64,000 nt of DNA from assembly GCF_000715205.1 (NCBI RefSeq), contig NZ_JOTP01000001.1, forward strand, positions 306,919 to 370,918, read 5' to 3'. Positions 46,257 to 53,369 of the stretch are shown here, piece after piece. Each line of letters opens with the position of its first letter. The stretch's first letter is position 1. The notes beneath the pieces were generated by a model. It ran no database searches, was not told the origin of the DNA, and saw only the letters and a program-made list of their open reading frames with translations. The translations under genes and the position numbers were made by a program. Origin of the DNA: Bacillus zhangzhouensis. GTDB lineage: Bacteria; Bacillota; Bacilli; Bacillales; Bacillaceae.

Positions 46257-47384
46257 ATGGAAATAAAAGAACCAATACCTTTTGAGGTGAATGATAAAGC
46301 GCATGCCGATTTGTTCAATGACATGGTCAAAGTACTACTTGAAAATGATACTGGATTATTAGAACAGCTCTTAAAACATACAAATGATGCGAGAGCACAT
46401 GCATCTGAAACAGAAAAGAAGAAATGGAATGATTCCCAGAGTTATAAGATCACAGCTGATAGTGGAAGCCAGCTCATCAATGTGCCAGCCGGCGGAAGAA
46501 TATTTGATGCGATAAAAGATAAAGGAACGTGTACATTTTATGCAGCTGCGGGTGTGGAGGATGCTCCTGCCCCACCGAAAGTCTCAATAAGAGGTATGCA
46601 GACGGTAGGGGAGGAGAATAGTGGGTCCGGTTTTGCGATTGATAGTTCAGGTAGTGCATATTTTTTCTACTATCATGCCGGACACACATCGATTACATGG
46701 ACAATGCTGCCTACAGAAAGCGATAGGAACAGGTGGGATAACGGTCAATTAGCAAAAATCACACAAGATAATGGAAAGCCCTTTTATCATGGATTTGCTA
46801 GCGAGACAGACTATAATACCCTTACTCAGACAGGAATGTATCTCATATATAACTCTGGGATAAATGGTCCATCATCCTTTAATCGAGTGTTTTTATTGGT
46901 CATGAGTTATGGCAGTACATTAATACAAATAGCCTACGAATCTGTTTATGGGAAGAACACATACTTTAGAGTTCTTAAACACAATGCAGAATCATGGACA
47001 CCATGGGAGAAGCAAATCACGCTATCAGATCTATTAGATGGCTCTTGGGAAATACCTAAAGAGATTAAAAACGATTGGATGGAATATGACCCTATTAATA
47101 TGCCAGTAAAATATCGCAAGAATCTCTTAGGGGAAGTCGAGATAGTAGGTGCTGTAAAAGGTGGGATTTTAGGAAATAAGCCCGTGTTTATTTTGCCTAA
47201 AGAATATTGTCCGAAGCAGGCGATCTATTTTGTAGGAGTCGCTTCAAGTATAGGAACTTCAGGTGTTCCTCAATTCCACCGTACGTTAATAGATAAAGAG
47301 GGAAATGTATGTGTACAATCATCTTCAAATAACGCCAATCCCACTGAGTTTATTACATTCGGTTTTAAGTTCAGCGCAAGGTGA
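46257..47384 (+). CDS. Tail fibre protein 2 (pyocin-knob type)
   Basis: A 375-residue paralogue of fibre 1 in its first 35 residues (MEIKEPIPFEVNDKAHADLF), then a repeat-like shaft (ASETEKKKWNDSQSYKIT, later ESDRNRWDNGQLAKIT). A knob domain follows (TQTGMYLIYNSGINGPSSFN) and a C-terminal beta domain (DWMEYDPINMPVKYRKNLLG) like those in phage structural proteins that contact the host. GGGAGTG precedes the ATG at 46257. Confidence 0.75.
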   Translation: MEIKEPIPFEVNDKAHADLFNDMVKVLLENDTGLLEQLLKHTNDARAHASETEKKKWNDSQSYKITADSGSQLINVPAGGRIFDAIKDKGTCTFYAAAGVEDAPAPPKVSIRGMQTVGEENSGSGFAIDSSGSAYFFYYHAGHTSITWTMLPTESDRNRWDNGQLAKITQDNGKPFYHGFASETDYNTLTQTGMYLIYNSGINGPSSFNRVFLLVMSYGSTLIQIAYESVYGKNTYFRVLKHNAESWTPWEKQITLSDLLDGSWEIPKEIKNDWMEYDPINMPVKYRKNLLGEVEIVGAVKGGILGNKPVFILPKEYCPKQAIYFVGVASSIGTSGVPQFHRTLIDKEGNVCVQSSSNNANPTEFITFGFKFSAR

Positions 47385-47432
47385 AGCTAATAAAACTAAT
47401 ATTTAGAACTGAAATATAAAAGGAGAATGATC

Positions 47433-48917
47433 ATGGAGATAAAGACACCTCGTTCTTTTAAAGTCAGTGACAAAGCCCACGCAGATCTGTTTAATGACAT
47501 GATTAAGGTTATTCTTGAGAATGATGTTGGACTATTAGATCAAATCAATCAACACAAAAATGATACAACATCTCATGCATCTGAAAAAGAAAAGCAGAAA
47601 TGGAATCAATCTCAGTTATATAAAATGACAAATGATAACGGGTCCCAGTTGGTCAATATCCCAGTTGGCGGCAGTATTTATCAAGTGATTAAATCTTTAG
47701 GTGCCTGCTCGTTCTATGCCCCGGGAGGTTCTGGAGTAGTCGATTCTCCTGCTATAGGCAATGCAGCATTAAGGGGCTTTCAGCTAGTAGGTCAAAATAA
47801 TATCGGCGTAGGAATCGCAATTGACACATCAGGTAATGCATTTTGTTTTTACTATCATGTGAATGACATTGCGATCAATTGGCTGCAAATGCCTACTCAA
47901 AACGAAAAAAACAAATGGGACGCAGGACAACTATCTAAAATTACTGCTGATGATGGAAAAGCTTACGAAAGAATTAATGCAAACGATCCTAGTATTTTAG
48001 ATAAACTCATTAAATTACCGGGCGTGCACTCTTGGTATATTCATGAAGCACACCCTGACCTGCCGACAAGAAGTTCTATGAGGGCCTTATCAGTGTTTAG
48101 TGAAAACACATATGGATGGATAATGGGGGTAAATAATACAGGCGATGTGTACATCAATCGATCAACGACAGATGTTACCGGTACTCAGCAAGAATGGAGC
48201 GGATGGAAGAGGTTAAACGAGCACCCATTATTGAAAGCGAATGGAAATAGAATGCTTATTCCTACTGGTACAGATGTACTCACTTTGCCCTCTGGTTTTT
48301 ATTATGTCTCTGGAACGAATGCAGTTAATATGCCATCAACGACCGATGCTTCGTGGTTTAATGTGGATATTATAGAAACAGGAAATAACCGAAAAACATT
48401 TCATGTGAGTCGAAGCTACGATAATAGCCATTGGTACGGAACTACTCATACAGATGGGGTTTTCAGGGGATGGAAACGTATATTAACTGTGGAGGATATG
48501 TCAAATACTTCTTTTGTTGATTCATATGATCAGAATAATTCTTCAGTTGTAGCCTTGGAAAATATTCCAACAAAACTGCTTTTTGGTGATACAAGGTCAG
48601 ATGATTTAGGAGAATATGATCGTGCTCGGTCTGAAATCACTTTGAAAAATAGCGGGTTGTATTTAATAAGACTTTATTTAACTAGTACGAATATTCCGGT
48701 TGGATCAGATAGTATTATCTCATGCTACGTGAATGGATCAGAATATCAACGCTTTGGAAATTGGAATCCAGTTATTTCATCAAGTGTCTATGTGATGTTC
48801 CTTCAACAAAAATTTAAAGCAGGAGATAAGTTAACATTTTATATTACACCCAAAAGTACTGGCAGAACAATTACTATTGGAACAGCTTATGTTACCTTAT
48901 CTCAATTGAGATGGTAA
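47433..48917 (+). CDS. Tail fibre protein 3 (pyocin-knob plus C1q-like)
   Basis: A 494-residue paralogue with the same docking start (MEIKTPRSFKVSDKAHADLF), a shaft with ASEKEKQKWNQSQLYK and NEKNKWDAGQLSKIT, two knob-like units (PDLPTRSSMRALSVFSENTY ... WSGWKRL, then TDGVFRGWKRIL), and a C1q-like end (SGLYLIRLYLTSTNIPVGSD). A second copy of the shaft/knob plan suggests growth by duplication. AAAGGAG precedes ATG 47433. Confidence 0.75.
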   Translation: MEIKTPRSFKVSDKAHADLFNDMIKVILENDVGLLDQINQHKNDTTSHASEKEKQKWNQSQLYKMTNDNGSQLVNIPVGGSIYQVIKSLGACSFYAPGGSGVVDSPAIGNAALRGFQLVGQNNIGVGIAIDTSGNAFCFYYHVNDIAINWLQMPTQNEKNKWDAGQLSKITADDGKAYERINANDPSILDKLIKLPGVHSWYIHEAHPDLPTRSSMRALSVFSENTYGWIMGVNNTGDVYINRSTTDVTGTQQEWSGWKRLNEHPLLKANGNRMLIPTGTDVLTLPSGFYYVSGTNAVNMPSTTDASWFNVDIIETGNNRKTFHVSRSYDNSHWYGTTHTDGVFRGWKRILTVEDMSNTSFVDSYDQNNSSVVALENIPTKLLFGDTRSDDLGEYDRARSEITLKNSGLYLIRLYLTSTNIPVGSDSIISCYVNGSEYQRFGNWNPVISSSVYVMFLQQKFKAGDKLTFYITPKSTGRTITIGTAYVTLSQLRW

Positions 48918-48994
48918 TAAATAAGTTAAAATACAGACATTAAATAGATCAACTGAGAAATGTGGCTATCTATCTGGGAAAGAAGGTGATTCCA

Positions 48995-49207
48995 ATGGAA
49001 GTGGATGTCGTTCAAAACTTAATGACACAAGGTCCATTTGCCGTTCTCTTTTGCTGGATTTTGTTTTATGTTCTCAATACAACAAAGGAACGAGAAAATA
49101 AGCTCAATGAGCAAATCGAGGCGCAAAATGAAGTGTTAGCAAAGTTTAGTGAGAAGTATGACGTCGTCATCGACAAACTCGATAAAATTGAACGGAATTT
49201 AAAATAG
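48995..49207 (+). CDS. bhlA: BhlA/UviB-type holin-like peptide
   Basis: A 70-residue protein with one membrane helix ([15 protein letters not shown], about 11-26) and a charged coiled-coil tail, closely matching BhlA as I recall it. BhlA is a membrane peptide first found in Bacillus and active as a bacteriocin; it is probably a holin-like partner in lysis. The start at 48995 follows AAGAAGGTGAT; a longer frame from GTG 48962 is not supported. Confidence 0.85.
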   Translation: MEVDVVQNLMTQGPFAVLFCWILFYVLNTTKERENKLNEQIEAQNEVLAKFSEKYDVVIDKLDKIERNLK

Positions 49208-49218
49208 GGGGAAAACAC

Positions 49219-49482
49219 ATGAAATCATTCGACAAAGGCACTGTGATTCGCACAGTGCTTCTTTTTATTGCACTCATCAATCAAACGCTCGTCATGTTTG
49301 GACAAACAGTGCTGCCGATTAGTGAGGAACAAGTGCAAAGCGTAGGAGAGGCACTGTATGTGGCAGGCTCCACGATTTTCACTATGGTCACTGCCGTAAT
49401 GGCTTGGTTTAAAAATAATTATGTGACTTACAAAGGGCACCTTCAAAAAGATGCCTTGAAACAAAGAGGATTAACAAAATAA
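49219..49482 (+). CDS. xhlB: Phage holin (XhlB / phi-LC3 family)
   Basis: An 87-residue protein with two membrane helices (about 9-28 and 45-64) and a basic C-terminus ([11 protein letters not shown]), typical of XhlB/phi-LC3 holins. It opens the membrane for the endolysin. GGGGGAAAAC precedes the ATG. It forms the lysis cassette with BhlA and the M15 endolysin, but an acyltransferase gene separates it from the endolysin. Confidence 0.88.
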   Translation: MKSFDKGTVIRTVLLFIALINQTLVMFGQTVLPISEEQVQSVGEALYVAGSTIFTMVTAVMAWFKNNYVTYKGHLQKDALKQRGLTK

Positions 49483-49544
49483 AAGTATAGTTGCGCTGGC
49501 TTCCTTCTTCATATATCCTAAAATTGGAGTTGGAGGGAAGTCAG

Positions 49545-50615
49545 TTGTTAGAAAAGGATTTAAAGTTAAGTAATATAAAGGGTTTGTTGATTTTTTTAGT
49601 AGTTTTTGGACACTTAATAGAACTCAATAAACAGAATTATTATCAGCTTTTTGTGTTTATTTACGCTTTTCATATGCCGCTTTTTATTTTCATCAGTGGC
49701 TACCTAGCTAAAAGATTTAAATTAAGTAAAATAATAAACCTTTTTCTTTTGTACATTATATTTCAGACGTTTTTTGATTGGTTTCTCTATTTTATAGGAG
49801 AGTATAAAACCTTATCATTCCATTACGGCAAGCCACAATTTCACTTGTGGTACATCGTGAGTATGATTTTTTGGTATTTACTAGCTTGGGGTTTATCGAA
49901 ACTAAGATTAAGTTTAATAGGGAAATTAAGTATCTTTTTTATTATATTCATTGTCAGTTTTATTTCACGACAGTACACGGGTGTGGTTGCAGATATAGTT
50001 AAAGATTTTTATCCAAATTTCACTTCTTACACTCTTAGTTATCAAAGAACAATTTCATTTGCACCATTCTTCTTTGCTGGGTTTTTTATGACAAAAGAAA
50101 ACTTGCATGCTGTTTATAAATTAATAAAACCTTCACTAGCAAAGGTTTTATTAATTGTCACTGGGACGCTAACGATACTTTTTATTGAATACACACCAAA
50201 CTTAGAATGGCTTTTCCGTGGTAGCTTCGGAATAAAGAGATTTTTAGCAAATGATGAAAGCTATATGCTTAAAATACTTCTTCATTACCTCTTGTCAGCT
50301 TGGATATGTTTACTGATCCTTATCTCAGTAAATAGCAAGAAGAGCATTCTGACAAAGTGGGGTGATTATTCACTAGGAATTTTCTTGTTTCATCCTGTTT
50401 TTGTGTTCTTAATAAGGAGAACTGAATTTATGAATGAATGGAGCGGAGATACTCAACTTATTTTGTATTTCGCATTTACATTTGTAATTGTTAGCATTTT
50501 AGGCTCAAATTTTTTTGCGGCAGTCAGTTGGTTCATCACATCTCCGTTCAATACTATTAAAAAACTAACATCATTATTTACACCAAAATCGGAAGAAAAA
50601 AGTGCAAATTTCTAG
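49545..50615 (+). CDS. Membrane acyltransferase, acyltransferase-3 family
   Basis: A 356-residue protein with about ten membrane helices, starting LLEKDLKLSNIKGLLIFLVV and containing the family motifs VVFGHLIE (the conserved His) and HMPLFIFISGYL. Such enzymes O-acetylate envelope polymers; phage-borne ones can change the receptor. TTG 49545 has GGAGGGAAG seven bases upstream. It is more AT-rich than the tail genes and has its own terminator, so it looks like a moron, possibly expressed in the lysogen. Confidence 0.82.
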   Translation: MLEKDLKLSNIKGLLIFLVVFGHLIELNKQNYYQLFVFIYAFHMPLFIFISGYLAKRFKLSKIINLFLLYIIFQTFFDWFLYFIGEYKTLSFHYGKPQFHLWYIVSMIFWYLLAWGLSKLRLSLIGKLSIFFIIFIVSFISRQYTGVVADIVKDFYPNFTSYTLSYQRTISFAPFFFAGFFMTKENLHAVYKLIKPSLAKVLLIVTGTLTILFIEYTPNLEWLFRGSFGIKRFLANDESYMLKILLHYLLSAWICLLILISVNSKKSILTKWGDYSLGIFLFHPVFVFLIRRTEFMNEWSGDTQLILYFAFTFVIVSILGSNFFAAVSWFITSPFNTIKKLTSLFTPKSEEKSANF

Positions 50616-50637
50616 GTCCCTTAACAGGGACTTTTTT
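50614..50637 (+). terminator. Terminator between acyltransferase and endolysin genes
   Basis: The stem AGGTCCC / GGGACTT with a six-base loop and six T residues follows the acyltransferase stop at once. Confidence 0.75.
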
Positions 50638-50667
50638 ATGCTCAATAAACTTAAAAGGAGGATGGAG

Positions 50668-51492
50668 ATGGCAGAACAAATTGAATTGCAAACTCTTATA
50701 GACCGTTCCATTAGAAATATGGGTTCTGACATTAACAGTGTTGTTAAAGAAAGTGCAATTGAGATGATCAAACAGGCATACAAAGAAGGCATCTTTGTTC
50801 AGATCACATCTGGTTATCGTTCGTTTGCAGAACAAAACAAGCTTTATGCTAAAGGGCGTACTTCTTCGGGGAATATTGTTACAAACGCCAAGGGCGGTCA
50901 ATCAAATCACAACTATGGTTTAGCGATTGATTACGTTCTATTAAGTGCGGATGGGAAAAAAGCGCTTTGGACAGTTAACGAAAAATGGCGTAGGGTAGCC
51001 CAGATAGGGAAAGCACTAGGGTTTTCATGGGGGGGAGACTGGAAGAGCTTTAAAGATTACCCACACCTTGAAATGATGGGCAGTTTGACTTTATTGCAGC
51101 TTCAAGCGGGTAAGCGTCCTGTCTTGGTGTCATTTTTATCAAATAAAGTTTCTGCAAAGCCAATTAAGACAAAGCCAGTTCATAAATTATTAGCAAAGGG
51201 TACGATAAAATCCAAAACAAGTACATCTAAAAAGTCATACAACTTACCATCTGGTATTTTAAAAGTAACCACCCCCTTAACAAAAGGACCTCAAGTGACA
51301 GCGGTGCAAAAAGTATTATCATCCCTGTATTTTTATCCAGACAAAGGAGCAAAAAACAACGGAATTGACGGTTATTATGGACCAAAAACAGCAGATTCGG
51401 TCAAGCGATTCCAACTCATGAATGGCTTAGTTGCAGATGGGGTTTATGGACCAAAGACGAAGAACAAAATGGAACTATTGCAGAAAAAATGA
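50668..51492 (+). CDS. Endolysin: M15 L-Ala-D-Glu type peptidase with peptidoglycan-binding domain
   Basis: A 274-residue enzyme. The M15 peptidase domain (about 30-140) has zinc ligands in SNHNYGLAID (His81, Asp88) and DYPHLEM (His133). A basic linker follows and then a PG_binding_1 domain (about 200-272: DGYYGPKTADSVKRFQ). It cuts peptide stems of the wall to release particles. PBSX itself uses the amidase XlyA, so the lysin has been exchanged. Of several in-frame ATGs, 50668 has AAAGGAGG at six bases. Confidence 0.9.
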   Translation: MAEQIELQTLIDRSIRNMGSDINSVVKESAIEMIKQAYKEGIFVQITSGYRSFAEQNKLYAKGRTSSGNIVTNAKGGQSNHNYGLAIDYVLLSADGKKALWTVNEKWRRVAQIGKALGFSWGGDWKSFKDYPHLEMMGSLTLLQLQAGKRPVLVSFLSNKVSAKPIKTKPVHKLLAKGTIKSKTSTSKKSYNLPSGILKVTTPLTKGPQVTAVQKVLSSLYFYPDKGAKNNGIDGYYGPKTADSVKRFQLMNGLVADGVYGPKTKNKMELLQKK

Positions 51493-51504
51493 TAATCAAT
51501 AATA

Positions 51505-51545
51505 AGCTATCGACAAGTGGAGAAATTTTTTACTTGTTGATAGCT
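51505..51545. repeat. 14-bp inverted repeat after the endolysin gene
   Basis: AGCTATCGACAAGT (51505-51518) pairs with ACTTGTTGATAGCT (51532-51545), one G-T pair, loop of 13. There is no T-run after it, although the loop itself ends in T residues. It probably marks the end of the late transcript. Confidence 0.5.
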
Positions 51546-51612
51546 AACAAAAAATGACAACATTTATGATAGAATGTAAAAAATTATAGAAACCATGATG
51601 AGGAGAGGAAAA

Positions 51613-51801
51613 ATGAAAAAAGAACTATTTCAAGTGATATTTTTGTCAATACTCTTAACTTATTTCATTTATCACGGAATGACGAGTGATTTTCCAGTGT
51701 CATATACGATCATTCTTATTGTTGCTTATCTATCTGTGATCACATACCGCATCATGAAGATATTGAGACTAAGAAACAATAAAGAACGAACGGAATCTTA
51801 A
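51613..51801 (+). CDS. Small membrane protein at the prophage right end
   Basis: A 62-residue protein starting MKKELFQVIFLSILLTYFIY, with two membrane helices (about 5-22 and 28-48) and a charged C-terminus. GAGGAGAGG precedes ATG 51613. I do not recognise the family. Its place outside the lysis cassette suggests a cargo gene, for example an immunity or superinfection factor, but this is a guess. Confidence 0.55.
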   Translation: MKKELFQVIFLSILLTYFIYHGMTSDFPVSYTIILIVAYLSVITYRIMKILRLRNNKERTES

Positions 51802-51814
51802 CAATTATATACAT

Positions 51815-51842
51815 AAAAAACATCCTTGACCTTTCAAGAATG
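51815..51842 (-). terminator. Terminator-like hairpin, copy of the tRNA-Ala terminator region
   Basis: On the minus strand the stem CATTCTTGA / TCAAGGATG is followed by six T residues. TCAAGAATGG in it recurs in the terminator of the intact tRNA-Ala (52427-52436). Confidence 0.65.
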
Positions 51843-51852
51843 GTTATTAGTA

Positions 51853-51891
51853 TGGAGCATAGCCGGATTGAATGCTGACTTTTACGCTGCG
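51853..51891 (-). pseudogene. Degenerate 3' half of tRNA-Ala
   Basis: The 39 bases beginning TGGAGCATAGCCGGATTGAA match the 3' half of the intact tRNA-Ala gene 608 bases away, with one base lost and six substitutions, four of them C-to-T. The T-arm no longer folds and the 5' half is missing. It behaves like an attachment-site remnant. The following 215 bases (51892-52106) contain no gene or clear structure. Confidence 0.7.
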
Positions 51892-52106
51892 AGGGCCGAT
51901 ATATAGTTTAGTATCTTTTAATATCCGCTAGAGCGCTAGATTAGAATATTCAATTGGCTTTGAGTGATTTTCTCGCAATGCATGACGCTGGTTTGGACAT
52001 CTGTTAAGACGCCATGAAAAGAGTGCTGAGAGTAGGGAAACTTTCTATAACGACAGCAAAGAGTATTTCATTTTTGGGTCATTGAATGTCGGGGGATTGT
52101 CAATAT

Positions 52107-52331
52107 ATGCTTAAATCAAAGTTAGTTGTTTGGACGTTTATCATTGTGACTGGGTTTTATATGCTCGTTAGTATCTGGAACATTTCTGTATTTCCAGATA
52201 AGACATGGGCAGATTATTTGAGACAGATGTTGCTTATTGTTTTTGGGAGTATCGTGAATGGTTTAATCGCTGCTTTTTTTATGTACGCAGCAGCTATGTT
52301 AGTGAAATATATTAATGGTGACAAAGCTTAA
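52107..52331 (+). CDS. Small membrane protein between the two tRNA-Ala copies
   Basis: A 74-residue protein starting MLKSKLVVWTFIIVTGFYML, with two membrane helices (about 5-26 and 38-62). GGGGGA lies 11 bases before ATG 52107; ATG 52086 is an in-frame alternative without a good site. No family is recognised. It is enclosed by the direct tRNA-derived repeats, so it could be the only gene of a small inserted remnant. It has its own terminator. Confidence 0.5.
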   Translation: MLKSKLVVWTFIIVTGFYMLVSIWNISVFPDKTWADYLRQMLLIVFGSIVNGLIAAFFMYAAAMLVKYINGDKA

Positions 52332-52334
52332 ATC

Positions 52335-52365
52335 AGACAGGGAGATGTTGCCCTGTCTATTTTTT
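52335..52365 (+). terminator. Terminator after the small membrane protein
   Basis: The perfect stem AGACAGGG / CCCTGTCT with an eight-base loop is followed by a T-run. Confidence 0.82.
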
Positions 52366-52403
52366 ATGAGGGAATGTTACTTTTTTGTTTTTGGAAATAC
52401 AAA

Positions 52404-52436
52404 TACAAAAACCACTCTCGATAATCTCAAGAATGG
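52404..52436 (-). terminator. Terminator of tRNA-Ala
   Basis: On the minus strand CCATTCTTGAGA pairs with TCGAGAGTGG using several G-U pairs, followed by five T residues. Confidence 0.65.
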
Positions 52437-52460
52437 CTCTGTATCAATGCTTATCATGTA

Positions 52461-52533
52461 TGGAGCATAGCGGGATCGAACCGCTGACCTCTACGCTGCC
52501 AGCGTAGCGCTCTCCCAGCTGAGCTAATGCCCC
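52461..52533 (-). tRNA. tRNA-Ala (anticodon GGC)
   Basis: A 73-nt tRNA. The acceptor GGGGCAT pairs with ATGCTCC and discriminator A. The D-arm is AGCTCAGCTGGGAGAGC-like, and the anticodon stem CTACG/CGTAG encloses the loop CTGGCAG with anticodon GGC. The T-arm is AGCGG-TTCGATC-CCGCT. The 3' CCA is not encoded (TAC follows), so it must be added. A single tRNA-Ala next to gbsR fits my memory of trnSL-Ala1 in B. subtilis. tRNA 3' ends are common phage attachment sites, and a degenerate copy lies 600 bases away. Confidence 0.95.
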
Positions 52534-52605
52534 GAAGTATGACGACATAACTTATTATAATCAATCCTCCTGTGAAATTCAAGCTGTAAAACGAAAACAC
52601 GTCGT

Positions 52606-53163
52606 CTATTTTTCTTTCTGATCAATCGGTATATAGTCAAAGATTTCCCCGGAATGAACAGAGTGGGCTAATCGTCTGAGCCAGTCATAATAGGCTTTTG
52701 AGCTTTCAAGCTGTTCAAGCAGCTGCTGCGCCTCACCTCTCACATGTTCATCCACCTGATCATCACGAGCCACATCTTGAAGACGCTCTTGCGCTTCTTC
52801 AATCGCCGCTAAATTGACCTCGACCTCTCGTTCCCATTTTTGTGGGAAAAAGTTCATGAAAAACTTTAAAAAATCTTTCTCAGCAACAAAGCTGTGTTTT
52901 CTTCGGCCGCGGTGAAAGGTCTTTTTAACAATATTCATGTCTTGAAGTTTTTTCACACCTGTACTCATACTCGGCTTGCTCATTTGCAGCTCTTCACGCA
53001 TTTCATCAAGCGTCATTTCCTCATTTAGATACATGGTCCCATATAGGATACCCGCACTTCTTGTAATGCCATAGAGATCCATTGTTTCAGCGATGGAATC
53101 AATGACTAGATCTTTAGCAGCTAAAATGCGCTCTTCTGCTTGTGTCTGTTCCTGCTTTTTCAT
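52606..53163 (-). CDS. gbsR: GbsR choline-sensing repressor
   Basis: A 185-residue MarR-like regulator with a winged helix-turn-helix (MTLDEMREELQMSKPSMSTG, about 51-70) and a C-terminal helical part. GbsR (YuaC) represses gbsAB until choline is present. It is divergent from gbsA, with a 206-nt region between them that holds palindromic operator candidates. The ribosome site (GCAGGGACAAG) is weak. The identification is strong from context and sequence. Confidence 0.93.
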   Translation of the reverse strand: MKKQEQTQAEERILAAKDLVIDSIAETMDLYGITRSAGILYGTMYLNEEMTLDEMREELQMSKPSMSTGVKKLQDMNIVKKTFHRGRRKHSFVAEKDFLKFFMNFFPQKWEREVEVNLAAIEEAQERLQDVARDDQVDEHVRGEAQQLLEQLESSKAYYDWLRRLAHSVHSGEIFDYIPIDQKEK

Positions 53164-53272
53164 CTTGTCCCTGCTTTCTATTAAGAGAATTCAATACGTT
53201 CAAAAAAATCTTTATGGACTATATGTTAACGAAAGAATGCAAAATGTCAAAATAAATAGAGCCTATCTCCCT

Positions 53273-53334
53273 TTGACAGAAAAATTTGAACATGTTAAGT
53301 TAATTATGTTCAAAACGTTAAATTTTTATTTAAC
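53273..53334 (+). promoter_or_regulatory. gbsAB promoter with GbsR operator-like palindromes
   Basis: TTGACA (53273-53278), a 17-nt spacer and TAAGTT form a SigA-type promoter. The inverted repeat TTTGAACAT (53285-53293) / ATGTTCAAA (53306-53314) straddles its -10, and a second palindrome GTTAAAT-TTTT-ATTTAAC (53317-53334) lies just downstream. GbsR of B. subtilis is known to act near and downstream of the promoter as a roadblock. Confidence 0.7.
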
Positions 53335-53369
53335 AAACTTACCAAAGAGAATTAGAGGAGGTTCCTTCT

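Larger units (their letters stand above)
22875..51545. mobile_element. PBSX-type prophage (probably defective, contractile-tailed)
   Basis: About 28.6 kb in PBSX order: repressor and Cro-like pair, small early genes, Xpf, XtmA, XtmB, XkdE, F, G, connector proteins, sheath XkdK, tube XkdM, XkdN to XkdU, fibres, XkdW, XkdX, BhlA, holin and endolysin. I find no integrase, excisionase, replication initiator, primase or ImmA/XkdA peptidase. PBSX packages random host DNA and kills non-lysogens without infecting; the gene content suggests the same here. The ends are approximate. No clear att repeat is seen at the left end, while a broken tRNA-Ala copy lies just past the right end. Confidence 0.9.

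Noticed and set aside
22875..51545. Phage integrase or transposase
   Set aside because: None of the reading frames shows a tyrosine or serine recombinase or transposase pattern.
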